NCBI RefSeq assembly: GCF_014243395.1
Contig: NZ_JACLCP010000001.1
Coordinates: 868,001 to 932,000 of the forward strand
Direction of reading: 5' to 3'
Source of the DNA: Winogradskyella flava
GTDB lineage: Bacteria; Bacteroidota; Bacteroidia; Flavobacteriales; Flavobacteriaceae
DNA: 64,000 nucleotides
Shown: one piece after another, positions 25,120 through 33,692 of the stretch
Layout: each line of letters starts with the position of its first letter
Position numbering within the stretch: the stretch's first letter is position 1
Notes under the pieces: generated by a model
Databases searched by the model: none
What the model was told of the DNA's origin: nothing
The model's input: the letters and a program-made list of their open reading frames with translations, nothing else
Program-made: the position numbers and the translations under genes

Positions 25120-25128
25120 GCGTATTTT

Positions 25129-25839
25129 ATGAATTGTATTATTATTGATGATGAAGCTACGGCAAGAGCCATAATTGGACAATTGTGCAGCAATGTGGCA
25201 AGCTTAAATGTTTTAGAGGAGTTCCCAAATGCAATTCAAGCCATTAAATATCTTAATCAAAATGAGGTCGATTTAATCTTCCTTGATATTCATATGCCAG
25301 ACTTTACAGGTTTCGATTTTATAGAAACTTTAAAAAATCCTCCAAAAATAGTGTTGACCACATCAGATGCCAACTTTGCTATTCAGGCTTTTGAGTACGA
25401 TTGTATTGTAGATTATTTGGTAAAACCAATCACACCAGAACGTTTTCAAAAGGCTATTCAAAAGGCAGAGGCAGTAAAAAGTGTTGTAAAACCAAAAGGC
25501 GATGCAAACAAGGTAGAAACTAGCTCTGGTAACGATCTTTATGTCAACATTGATAGACGTCTTATTAAAATTGATATTCCTAGTATTTACTTGGTAGAGG
25601 CCAAAGGTGACTACATCCATGTAAAGACTGAGGACAAGAACTACACGGTACATTCTACACTTAAGAAAATTGAGGAAAAACTACCAGATAGTTTATTCCT
25701 TAAAGTACATCGTTCTTACATTATCAATGTCGATAAGATTATTGATATCGAAGACAATAGTGTCTTGATAAAAAAAGATGTCATTCCCGTAAGTCGTTCT
25801 AATCGTCCAGAGTTAATGAAACGTCTTAATTTACTTTAA
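25129..25839 (+). CDS. LytTR-family DNA-binding response regulator
   Basis: 236 residues. The receiver (1-115) has D7/D8, phosphoacceptor D53 in IFLDIHMP, T78 in VLTTS and K99 in YLVKP. The LytTR domain (about 135-236) shows the family blocks IYLVEAKGDYIHV, TLKKIEEKLP, FLKVHRSYIIN and IPVSR. LytTR regulators bind direct repeats spaced by two helical turns and usually activate transcription. Exactly such repeats occur upstream of this operon and seven other loci in the window, so this protein is the best candidate for their regulator. It is the last gene of the sensor operon; a hairpin GTTCATG/CATGAAC follows at 25855-25877. Confidence 0.94.
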   Translation: MNCIIIDDEATARAIIGQLCSNVASLNVLEEFPNAIQAIKYLNQNEVDLIFLDIHMPDFTGFDFIETLKNPPKIVLTTSDANFAIQAFEYDCIVDYLVKPITPERFQKAIQKAEAVKSVVKPKGDANKVETSSGNDLYVNIDRRLIKIDIPSIYLVEAKGDYIHVKTEDKNYTVHSTLKKIEEKLPDSLFLKVHRSYIINVDKIIDIEDNSVLIKKDVIPVSRSNRPELMKRLNLL

Positions 25840-25887
25840 GACGACCATTTTGTAGTTCATGGGAAGCAGTCATGAACGCTACTAAAA

Positions 25888-25978
25888 ACCATTCATCGAC
25901 ACTTACTCGTATTCTAACACTATCATTTTTGTGTCAATCGAAAATCCCTAAATAAACTGTAATTACAAGCTAGTTTTG
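25888..25978 (+). promoter_or_regulatory. LytTR-type repeats and promoter (site 4)
   Basis: ACCATTCATCGACACTTA (25888-25905) is close to the consensus unit. A third unit on the same phase has TCGA at 25938-25941, exactly 42 bp after the first TCGA (25896-25899). The middle unit (about 25909-25926) is degenerate. The last core ends 30 bp before TAGTTTTG (25971-25978). No -33 TTTG is visible, as expected for an activator-dependent promoter. The T9SS gene begins at 26005. Confidence 0.75.
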
Positions 25979-26004
25979 TTTCAACAATTAGAAGAAACAG
26001 AATT

Positions 26005-28614
26005 ATGATACAGCGTTACTCTTTAAAAAATCAACTTGCACTAATAGCACTATTAGTTCTAAGTTTTAGTAGTCTAGCACAGGAGGATATTCCTTTTAAT
26101 TGCGACTATAACGCTTATTTATTTCAGTATAATGATGTTTACGCAATAGACCTAGCGTCTGGAAATTCTTATCAAGTTGCTACTGATGTAACACCAGGAA
26201 ATATAAATGCAGCAGCCTACAACCCAGCAGACGGATTTATTTGGGGTTCATTAACCTCTCCTGCTAAGACTATTGTTAGAATAGGCAAAAACTTTACAAC
26301 ATCTACATTTTATATTGATGAGTTGCCAACTAGCAGCAGGTATGTAGGTGATGTAAGCGCAGCAGGTATATATTATCTAAAAGGTGGTGGGACAACGTAT
26401 TATAAAATAGATTTAGATCCAGATTCTCCAAACTATGCACAGCACCAAGCTACAGAAAATTTATCCTTAAATATCAGCGTCCACGATTGGGCGTTTAATG
26501 CCGTAGATGGTCAATTATATACGGTTGAGAAAGGTTCTAATAAATTATATAGAATTAATCCATCAAATGGACAAGTAACCTCTTTAGGAATAGTGCCAAT
26601 TTTAGATGGTAATAATTACACCTACGGTGCAGTGTATTTTGATGCTGATGGTCGTTTCTATGTGTCAGCAAACCAAACAGGAACTATATACGTGATTCAA
26701 GAAGTACAGAATGTAACGTCTGCTGTAGATATGGATTCTAACCTATTTGCGTTTGGACCGTCCAGTAATAGTAATGATGGCGCGCGTTGCCCAACAGCAC
26801 CTGTATTACAAGAAATATGTGATAATGGTATTGACGATGATGGTGATGGCCTTATAGATTGCCAAGACCCATCATGTTCTGGGTTTGGAATGTGTGATGT
26901 TATTGAGCCACCGACATCTGGTGGAAATGAGGGCGGATTAGAAAGTAATAACAGACTTTCAGAGCAGATTAATGCACGTAATTTCAATAGAGCGAGAACA
27001 GGCTATACCTTTGATAGATCAAGTGCATCTCGAGTAACACGTGGTTTAGAATATGCTCATCGAAATCCAAATAGTGGTTTTACTTTAGAAGATTTTATTC
27101 CATTAGATATCATTGGCGAAACGGAAACCATAAACTCTACACCTGCAGATTTGATAAGTATTACGAATGCTACTGAGATTTTTGCAGTAGATTATATGAA
27201 CGTCGATACACCAATCGCCTCCATATTGGCCTTAAAAACTGAGAATGGTGTATATGAGCATACAAAGTATATCTGTGATCGTTTATTAGGTGCCGAGTTA
27301 ATCACAGTAAACACTATAACTATTAACGACCAAGCATTTATTAAGTCTATTATTAAAAATATAGACGGGACGTATGAGTTTGTCTTAAGCTTATCGGCTA
27401 AGGTGATTAATAATAATCAGAACTTTGCTATAGAAAGCCATTGGAATTTAGACCAGTACGAAGATGATGTGACGTTCTATAACTTCCAGATATGGTCTAA
27501 CTCCATAGACGACTTATACCACTTAGGCGAAGAATTGTTGAATTTATTAGACGTAAAAAAACCAATTACTACTTATAATAACTCAGCACCACCAACAGTA
27601 TTTGTAAGAAAAGGACAGTATATCAATGGCGGTTTGGATTTGCAAATTATTAATACTAACGGAACGGAAAGTATCAATTTAGATGCTGGATATAGAGCGA
27701 CAGAAACAAGCGATTTCGAAACCATTAATAGTACCCTAGCCTTAAACGGCCAATATATCACCAATTTGAGGGTTGAGACCGGATATTTATTTGATATTGG
27801 ATTTAGAATTGGTGATGGTATGGCCACACCAGACGACTTATTTATGTCGGATGGGCCTTGGGGAATTGATGCTTCACAATTAGGAACAGAAGTCGCTTTG
27901 TACGATGTTACAGCTAATAATTTTGAGTTTGAAGCTAGCGATTACCCCATAGAGCGTAATGTAGACTTAAGAGCAACAACTAATACTTATGTAGCAGCTT
28001 ATAGAGCCTTAACGCCACGTTTTAAAGCTGTAGATCTAACGGATTATAGTGCATTAAAATTGAGGGCGAAAGGCACAGGTAATCTAGAAATTACGTTTGT
28101 AAAAGAAAGTATTTCCAATTGGGAAGACCAATTTAAAACAACAATCACATTGTCTAGTGCTTTTCAAGATTTTGTATTGCCAATACAAGATTTTGAAACA
28201 TTAAACGGTGGGGCGACTAGTGTGGTATTAGATGATGTGGTTACTATTGTGTTTACTATGGTCTCTGAGGACGGTGCTATGAGCTCTAAGGAGATGAACT
28301 TAGAAAATCTGAGGTTATCATTAGACAGTGCATTATCTGTAGACGATTTTATTGCAGATGCTAATAACATCCGAGCATATCCAAACCCGATGATCTCTAA
28401 AACTACAATTGAGTTTACAGTAGCACAAACTGAAACGTTGCAATTTGTAGTCTTTGATCAGTTAGGAAAGCAAGTGTATAATACAACTTATAATGCTGTA
28501 CAAGGAAGGAACAGCATCACCCTTAACAGAAACGACTTAAGCACAGGCTTATACTTCTGTAAAATTATTAGTGATCAGTATAACATTAATCCCTTAAAAC
28601 TGATTATTAATTAA
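26005..28614 (+). CDS. Large T9SS-secreted surface protein
   Basis: 869 residues. The parts in order are: a signal peptide (about 8-25, QLALIALLVLSFSSLAQ); a propeller-like region resembling DUF6923 (about 30-265, with VYAIDLASGNSYQVATDV); a calcium-binding-like motif ICDNGIDDDGDGLIDCQDP (about 272-290); an uncharacterised middle domain; a jelly-roll or CBM11/CIA30-like segment (about 680-775, SALKLRAKGTGNLEITFVKE); and a C-terminal type A sorting domain (about 795-869, AYPNPMISKTTIEF, LSTGLYFCKI). It should be exported by the type IX system and attached to the cell surface or matrix. Its promoter carries the LytTR repeats and it follows the sensor operon, so it may be a biofilm matrix or adhesion protein. 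Ligand unknown. Confidence 0.8.
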   Translation: MIQRYSLKNQLALIALLVLSFSSLAQEDIPFNCDYNAYLFQYNDVYAIDLASGNSYQVATDVTPGNINAAAYNPADGFIWGSLTSPAKTIVRIGKNFTTSTFYIDELPTSSRYVGDVSAAGIYYLKGGGTTYYKIDLDPDSPNYAQHQATENLSLNISVHDWAFNAVDGQLYTVEKGSNKLYRINPSNGQVTSLGIVPILDGNNYTYGAVYFDADGRFYVSANQTGTIYVIQEVQNVTSAVDMDSNLFAFGPSSNSNDGARCPTAPVLQEICDNGIDDDGDGLIDCQDPSCSGFGMCDVIEPPTSGGNEGGLESNNRLSEQINARNFNRARTGYTFDRSSASRVTRGLEYAHRNPNSGFTLEDFIPLDIIGETETINSTPADLISITNATEIFAVDYMNVDTPIASILALKTENGVYEHTKYICDRLLGAELITVNTITINDQAFIKSIIKNIDGTYEFVLSLSAKVINNNQNFAIESHWNLDQYEDDVTFYNFQIWSNSIDDLYHLGEELLNLLDVKKPITTYNNSAPPTVFVRKGQYINGGLDLQIINTNGTESINLDAGYRATETSDFETINSTLALNGQYITNLRVETGYLFDIGFRIGDGMATPDDLFMSDGPWGIDASQLGTEVALYDVTANNFEFEASDYPIERNVDLRATTNTYVAAYRALTPRFKAVDLTDYSALKLRAKGTGNLEITFVKESISNWEDQFKTTITLSSAFQDFVLPIQDFETLNGGATSVVLDDVVTIVFTMVSEDGAMSSKEMNLENLRLSLDSALSVDDFIADANNIRAYPNPMISKTTIEFTVAQTETLQFVVFDQLGKQVYNTTYNAVQGRNSITLNRNDLSTGLYFCKIISDQYNINPLKLIIN

Positions 28615-28651
28615 CCCTTAATTGATTACATGGATTAACCTACTTAATGGT

Positions 28652-28686
28652 AAGGCAAAAGCGCAAGCTTTTGCCTTTTGTTTTTT
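28652..28686 (+). terminator. Strong terminator of the T9SS gene
   Basis: A perfect 11-bp stem (28652-28662 with 28667-28677) closes a GCAA tetraloop and is followed by TTTGTTTTTT. It marks the left boundary of the inserted-looking three-gene cassette. Confidence 0.88.
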
Positions 28687-28740
28687 GTGAGGGTTAATTT
28701 TATAGTTAAATTTAAAAGAGTAATAATTTATATTTATCAG

Positions 28741-29274
28741 GTGAGAAGTAACATAATTTTTATGGGAGGAATTCACGGTGTAGGAAAGGGTACTATTTGT
28801 GAAGAATTGTGTGAGTGTTTTAATTTTAAGCATCTTTCTGCAAGTGATGTTCTCAAATGGGAAGAGATTAGTGATAAAAAAAATAAAAAAGTTCTAAATA
28901 TTAATTCAACTCAAGAAAGACTCCTATATGGATTATCACAAATAATTGAACCCACTAATAATTATTTACTTGATGGTCATTTTTGTTTACTCAATTCTGA
29001 AGGTGAACCTGAAAGAGTTCCAGAAAATACTTTTCTTAAAATTAATCCATTTGCAATAATAATTATAACTTGTGATGTAGAAACAATATCAAGCAGATTA
29101 AAAAACCGAGATAAAGTGAATTATTCAATCAAGGTTTTACAAGATATGCAGGATTTAGAAATTACCTTTGCCAAAGAAATCTCCCTTAAGTTAAGTATAC
29201 CCTTTTTTAATGTTAAAACAAGTGATGATATTTCGCTTCAAGCTTTTTTGAGACATTATGAGAGTACTTATTGA
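28741..29274 (+). CDS. P-loop NMP-kinase-like ATPase of the PIN/ASCH cassette
   Basis: 177 residues from the GTG at 28741 (MRSNIIFMGGIHGVGKGT). The frame is open to a TTG at 28678, but that lies in the upstream terminator; an ATG at 28762 would cut off the first strand. Walker A is GIHGVGKGT. LLDGHFCLL is a Walker B-like DxxH segment, and SSRLKNRDK resembles the adenylate-kinase LID arginines. The fold is AAA_18/adenylate-kinase-like, so it probably phosphorylates a nucleotide or RNA end. It overlaps the next gene by 17 bp, which ties it to the PIN protein. The cassette is very AT-rich compared with its surroundings. Confidence 0.72.
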   Translation: MRSNIIFMGGIHGVGKGTICEELCECFNFKHLSASDVLKWEEISDKKNKKVLNINSTQERLLYGLSQIIEPTNNYLLDGHFCLLNSEGEPERVPENTFLKINPFAIIIITCDVETISSRLKNRDKVNYSIKVLQDMQDLEITFAKEISLKLSIPFFNVKTSDDISLQAFLRHYESTY

Positions 29275-30778
29275 TACTAATATTATTATTCATCGAGAAG
29301 CCAGTCGAGTTCTAAACAAGGATATTGGTTTGCTTTTTAATTGGTTAGATCGATTAAATTATGAAAAGTGTATTCACCCGCTTTCTATTGAAGAAATTTC
29401 TACTTATCAAGATAAGAACGTAGTTGAGACAATGAAAGTGAAGATAGATAATTATAATCTTCTTAAAACAGAATCCAATGATAAAGATTTAATACTAGAA
29501 CTTAGAAAAACAGATAAGAGCAAGAACGATTCTATCGACACTAGTATTATTAAAGAAGTCTACAACAATAGAGTTCAATATTTAATTACTGAAGATAGAG
29601 GGATTCATCATAAGGCAAGAATTTTAGGAGTATCAGAACGAGTTTTTAAAATAGATGATTTTTTGGAAAAATCAATTGCCGAAAACCCGGATTTAAAAGA
29701 CTATCAGGTTCTAGCTGTAAAAACAGAATATTTTGGTAATATCGATTTAGAAGATGTTTTTTTCGATTCCTTTAAAGAGGATTATAAAGAATTTGAAAAT
29801 TGGTTTAATCGTAAGTCTGATAAAGTATCATATGTCTGCATAACTGATGATACTGTAAAAGCTTTTCTTTACTTAAAGGTTGAGAAAAAAAATCAAGAAA
29901 ATTACTCAGACATTTCACCTCCATTTATACCTAAAAAGAGATTGAAAATAGGAACTCTTAAAGTAACATCAACTGGCTATAAGCTTGGAGAAAGATTCCT
30001 AAAAATAGTTTTTGATAATGCACTTGAAAATAAGGTTGAAGAAATTTATGTCACAATTTTTGATAAAAGAGAAGAGCAAAGACGCCTAATATACTTGCTT
30101 CAAGATTGGGGTTTTAAAGAATGGGGAATTAAAAAAACTGTAAATGGTTACGAAAAAGTATATGTTAGAACTTTTGGAAAGAATTTACCGATTAATTTAA
30201 GTAACCCTAAAGAAACTTTTCCTTTTATTTCTAGAAAAACGAGAAAATATATTATTAAAATAGAACCTGAATATCATAGGGAATTATTTCCAGACAGTGT
30301 AAATACTAGAGAGAGTAAGGATGGTTTAATGGATAATGAACCTCATCGAAACCGTATTGATAAGGTTTATATCTCACATAATAAAGATAGACATTTAGAA
30401 AAAGGGGATATTGTAATAATATATAGAATAGGTGAAACCAGTCCGAAAAGATTTTCTAGCACTGTTACTTCAATTTGTATAGTTGATGAAGTTTTTGATA
30501 ATATTAAATCCTTTAATGATTTTTATCAAATTTGTAATAGAAGAACTTTTATAACTAAATCTGAATTAGATTCAAATTGGTGGAATAAAATTCCAAAGGT
30601 TAGGCCTTTTGTTATTAACTTGCTTTACGCACATTCTCTTCCCACACCTAAGCCTACTTTAAACAATCTCATAGAATTGGGTATAATTGAAAGTGTTTTT
30701 AATATACCTAGAGGATTCATTGAGATTAGTAATAGTCAATTCAATTCTTTAACTAACTTTGCTTACAGAGTTAAATAG
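29258..30778 (+). CDS. PIN nuclease fused to GNAT-like and PUA/ASCH-like domains
   Basis: 506 residues in three parts. The PIN domain (about 1-140) has the acidic set D6 (VLIDTNIII), E45/E46, D94 (SIDTSI) and D113 (TEDRGIHHKA). A GNAT acetyltransferase-like region (about 175-310) includes KLGERFLKIVFDNALENKVEEIYVT. A C-terminal region (about 325-506) with EYHRELFPDS and HLEKGDIVIIYRIG resembles PUA-like EVE/ASCH RNA-binding folds. PIN domains cleave RNA, and ASCH/EVE domains recognise RNA or modified bases. The fusion suggests an RNA-targeting or RNA-modifying effector. Its neighbours are a kinase-like ATPase and a stand-alone ASCH protein. A toxin or phage-defence role is inference. Confidence 0.75.
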   Translation: MRVLIDTNIIIHREASRVLNKDIGLLFNWLDRLNYEKCIHPLSIEEISTYQDKNVVETMKVKIDNYNLLKTESNDKDLILELRKTDKSKNDSIDTSIIKEVYNNRVQYLITEDRGIHHKARILGVSERVFKIDDFLEKSIAENPDLKDYQVLAVKTEYFGNIDLEDVFFDSFKEDYKEFENWFNRKSDKVSYVCITDDTVKAFLYLKVEKKNQENYSDISPPFIPKKRLKIGTLKVTSTGYKLGERFLKIVFDNALENKVEEIYVTIFDKREEQRRLIYLLQDWGFKEWGIKKTVNGYEKVYVRTFGKNLPINLSNPKETFPFISRKTRKYIIKIEPEYHRELFPDSVNTRESKDGLMDNEPHRNRIDKVYISHNKDRHLEKGDIVIIYRIGETSPKRFSSTVTSICIVDEVFDNIKSFNDFYQICNRRTFITKSELDSNWWNKIPKVRPFVINLLYAHSLPTPKPTLNNLIELGIIESVFNIPRGFIEISNSQFNSLTNFAYRVK

Positions 30779-30782
30779 ATTT

Positions 30783-31154
30783 ATGAAAGTAATATTATCG
30801 ATCAAACCAGAGTTTGCATTCAAGATATTTGAAGGGACAAAGAAGTTTGAATTTCGTCGAGTGTTATTCAAAAATAAAGAAATCAAAAATGTGGTGGTTT
30901 ACGCTTCTGCTCCAGTTAGTAAAGTTATTGGAGAATTTGAAATCGATACAATTTTTCAACAAGATTTGAATACTCTTTGGAGTAAAACCTCAGAATTTTC
31001 AGGAATAACTCAGGACTATTATACTGATTATTTTGAAGGAAAAGATGAGGGATTTGCTATAAAAGTAAAGAATCCAAAAATGTATGATAGTCATCTTTGT
31101 ATTAAAGAGTCTTTTGGTTTAAACCCGCCTCAATCTTTCGCATATATAAGATAA
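30783..31154 (+). CDS. ASCH domain protein
   Basis: 123 residues from the ATG at 30783 (MKVILSIKPEF), 4 bp after the PIN gene stop; an upstream TTG at 30759 would overlap that gene. The ASCH signature is clear: LSIKPEFAFKIFEGTKKFEFRR, a central VVVYASAPVSKVIGEFEI and a C-terminal ending in PPQSFAYI. ASCH proteins have a PUA-like beta-barrel and are predicted RNA binders; a few hydrolyse acetylated cytidine. It is the third gene of the cassette. Only 22 bp separate it from the end of the convergent TPR/beta-barrel gene, with no recognisable terminator. Confidence 0.85.
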   Translation: MKVILSIKPEFAFKIFEGTKKFEFRRVLFKNKEIKNVVVYASAPVSKVIGEFEIDTIFQQDLNTLWSKTSEFSGITQDYYTDYFEGKDEGFAIKVKNPKMYDSHLCIKESFGLNPPQSFAYIR

Positions 31155-31176
31155 TTCATAATTGAAAATCTTTTCA

Positions 31177-33225
31177 TTACTTTCCTGAAAACACCCACTT
31201 AAACCGCAATCCAACTTCCGTAAACGTAAAACCAGCAGCAGTCGCAGACGCAATGTTACTATGGGTTCCATAGATATTGAGTAAGCTACGCTCAGAGAAT
31301 TTATAGCCAAACGCACCTTGTACTCTATAAGCGGTTTGCTTTGGGTCGTCTTCTATAAATTGGTAGCCAAAAGCACCTGTTAGATTATAAAACCATTGGT
31401 TGGGTTTGGCAGTCGCTTCATCTTTAATAAGATTTACAAAAACTTCATAAGCATTAAATTGTTCTGGACTAAAATAGATGGTTGGGACCTGATCTTTAAA
31501 GGTGATGTACTGGTAATTGACGCCTACTTTTAAATTTGGCTTAGGTAAAAGGTTATAATACAACGACGTAAATATTAAGTTTCTGGTATTACCATCATTT
31601 TGTGCTGTGTGCATCAGTTGCGTGTACCACCCTAAGTTAACATTGGTGCTTAAGTTATAGCTGAGGTAATAGTTATTTTGTACCAACTCTCTATCTAATA
31701 AGTCGGCATTAAAACTTTCTACCTGGCGCTTATAACCAATATCTAAAGTCTGTAATTTAAAGGTCTTAATATTAAATGAGAGGTCAGTTAAGAGTTGTGT
31801 GTAATCTGTACTTTCTGCTTTTGCAGACGTTAAACCTGCAGTGCCTTTAAAAGTGATGTTTGGTACCACTTGGTACCCCAGCCCTAAAGATAAGTTATTA
31901 GAGTTAGCTGTATTATCTGTAACCGTATTGTTTGTAGTTCTATAATTGTAGTTACCTAAAATGCTCAATCGACGAGATAAGGGATAAGTGATGTTAGTGT
32001 TAAAGGTATAGGCTTTGTTATCCCCATTATCAAAAGTATGCGCGGCTCTAGAGTCTAAGTTTGGGCTAAAGCTTATGTTCATTGTATTAATAAAGTTCAC
32101 TGCATCTTTTTGGTTGTTATAAAAGGTTAAGGTGTTTTCTGCTGAAGCATAGGCATCATCAAAACGACCCAAAGCTTTTAAGACATTTGCTTTACCAAGG
32201 TTACCATCAAAAGAGGTGCTATCGTTAGCTAGGATTAGGTTATAATCAGCCAAACTTTGTTTAAAGTTGCTCTTATAAATATTTAAAGTGGCGCGTAAAG
32301 CTAAGACCCAATTTTGGTTTGGGTAATCTGTAATAAGCTGTTCAATTAACGTTTGAGCGACTTTATATTTTTTATTCCAAATCAACGCTTGTACATAACG
32401 TTCTGTGGTTTGTTTTGAGATAGTAGCATCCGTAGCATCTGTTATGCGTTTATAGGCTTCCGTACTAAAATCTAAAGCTTGTTTTTCTTTTCCGTGAAGG
32501 TGCGCTACCAAAGCCAGTCCATTTAAAGCCTGTGTTTTATGTTCTGGTTGTTCGGCTAATCGTTTGTAGGTGACTTCTGCCTCATCTAGCTTTTCCCATA
32601 TTAAATATAGATTCGCTAAATTCAATAAGGTGTCTTTGTCATCACCAAATAATTCAAGGTTCTTGGTTAAAAGCAATTCGGCTTTGTCATAATCTTGTGC
32701 TTGTTGGTTTTGGTAGGCATATCCTAAATAGATATACTTTTTTGAGGTTAATGCATTTGGGTTACCTGGAGAAACGTCTAAGGCTTTATTCACATAGTTT
32801 AAAGCACTTTCGTACTCCTTAAGGTTAGATAAAGTATTGGCAAAACCTAATAAAGCAGCAAAGCTTTTAGGATCTTCTGTTACTAAATCTTTGTAATAGG
32901 TTTTAGCAGCAGTAAAGCTATTATTCCATAATAAAGACTCCCCGTAGTTAAGCTTTACTTCAAAATCATTTGGGTAATCCTTTAAGAGATCAGTAAATAA
33001 TAGATTGGCAGTTTCTGCTTTTCCGTTTAACCCAATGGCACGTCCATAACATAGTCGCGCGGTTTTATTATTTGGATAGTCTTTTAAGATCGTATTAAAA
33101 AAGGTTTCTGCTTGTGCATATTGACCAGTTTCTAAATAGGTAAAACCCTCTTGCATATTCTGTGCAGAAATGCTCAAAGCCATACATAATATACAATAGG
33201 TAATTACTGATTTTAAAGTCTTCAT
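31177..33225 (-). CDS. TPR protein with C-terminal YaiO-like outer-membrane beta-barrel
   Basis: 682 residues: signal peptide (about 1-21, ending SISAQ), about ten TPRs (about 25-375), then a beta-barrel (about 390-682) of YaiO/BcsC-like type with alternating strands and final strand TEVGLRFKWVF. TPR-barrel fusions such as BcsC and PelB form the outer-membrane export channel for exopolysaccharides, with the TPRs in the periplasm. Its position among flippase, glycosyltransferase and hydrolase genes supports the same role here. No LytTR-type site could be fitted to its own promoter, so its control may differ from its neighbours. Confidence 0.8.
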   Translation of the reverse strand: MKTLKSVITYCILCMALSISAQNMQEGFTYLETGQYAQAETFFNTILKDYPNNKTARLCYGRAIGLNGKAETANLLFTDLLKDYPNDFEVKLNYGESLLWNNSFTAAKTYYKDLVTEDPKSFAALLGFANTLSNLKEYESALNYVNKALDVSPGNPNALTSKKYIYLGYAYQNQQAQDYDKAELLLTKNLELFGDDKDTLLNLANLYLIWEKLDEAEVTYKRLAEQPEHKTQALNGLALVAHLHGKEKQALDFSTEAYKRITDATDATISKQTTERYVQALIWNKKYKVAQTLIEQLITDYPNQNWVLALRATLNIYKSNFKQSLADYNLILANDSTSFDGNLGKANVLKALGRFDDAYASAENTLTFYNNQKDAVNFINTMNISFSPNLDSRAAHTFDNGDNKAYTFNTNITYPLSRRLSILGNYNYRTTNNTVTDNTANSNNLSLGLGYQVVPNITFKGTAGLTSAKAESTDYTQLLTDLSFNIKTFKLQTLDIGYKRQVESFNADLLDRELVQNNYYLSYNLSTNVNLGWYTQLMHTAQNDGNTRNLIFTSLYYNLLPKPNLKVGVNYQYITFKDQVPTIYFSPEQFNAYEVFVNLIKDEATAKPNQWFYNLTGAFGYQFIEDDPKQTAYRVQGAFGYKFSERSLLNIYGTHSNIASATAAGFTFTEVGLRFKWVFSGK

Positions 33226-33269
33226 GTTTGTTGTATTTAACTAAATGCAAGTTACGGACGAAGACCGCT

Positions 33270-33339
33270 TCATTCATCTACAGCAAACGACCATCCATCG
33301 AAATAGAACGCTCATACATGGAATTGCAGAAGATATTTG
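33270..33339 (+). promoter_or_regulatory. LytTR-type repeats and promoter (site 5)
   Basis: CATTCATCTACAG (33271-33283) and CCATCCATCGAAA (33291-33303) have their cores TCTA (33277-33280) and TCGA (33298-33301) exactly 21 bp apart. The last core ends 31 bp before GATATTTG (33332-33339), a near-consensus -7 box. It drives the STAS gene at 33381 and probably the flippase after it. Confidence 0.65.
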
Positions 33340-33380
33340 TGTCAGAAATGAATCAATAACCATTTAAAAATTACAAAATT

Positions 33381-33662
33381 ATGGCACTTACAATTAAAGA
33401 AAAACACGGCACATTTATCGTAGAGGGTGTAATCAATTCATCTACTGCGCAACACTTTCAAAACCATTGTGAAACTTTATTAAATACCAAGGGAGAATTG
33501 ACCATTCATATTGAAAATGTAGTGGCTATTGATGAAAGCGGAATTAAGGCTATTGAAACTTTGTATAAAGATGCCTTAAAACAGAATAGAGGGTTTATGG
33601 TTATCGGAAATATCAGCAAAGCTTTACATGACGAGTTGAATGCTATCAAATATGCTGCCTAG
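33381..33662 (+). CDS. STAS domain protein (anti-anti-sigma-like)
   Basis: 93 residues, a single STAS domain. The conserved phosphorylatable-serine loop reads AIDESGIKAI, keeping the Ser of the DSSG motif. STAS proteins work by partner switching with serine kinases of the RsbW/SpoIIAB type, or bind nucleotides. No cognate kinase or PP2C phosphatase is seen in the window. It is co-directional with the flippase 30 bp downstream and has a LytTR-type promoter. The second STAS protein at 46192 is a distant paralogue under the same kind of site. Confidence 0.88.
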   Translation: MALTIKEKHGTFIVEGVINSSTAQHFQNHCETLLNTKGELTIHIENVVAIDESGIKAIETLYKDALKQNRGFMVIGNISKALHDELNAIKYAA

Positions 33663-33692
33663 AATTATATTTTTAATGTAAAACGAAAAATC

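Noticed and set aside
28678-28740. N-terminal extension of the kinase-like ORF from TTG 28678
   Set aside because: It would start inside the T tract of the upstream terminator and adds a sequence not expected before the first strand of a P-loop kinase.
33226-33270. LytTR-type site for the minus-strand TPR/barrel gene
   Set aside because: A TTCGTCCG sequence is present on the minus strand, but 30 bp further on is the start codon, not a -7 box.
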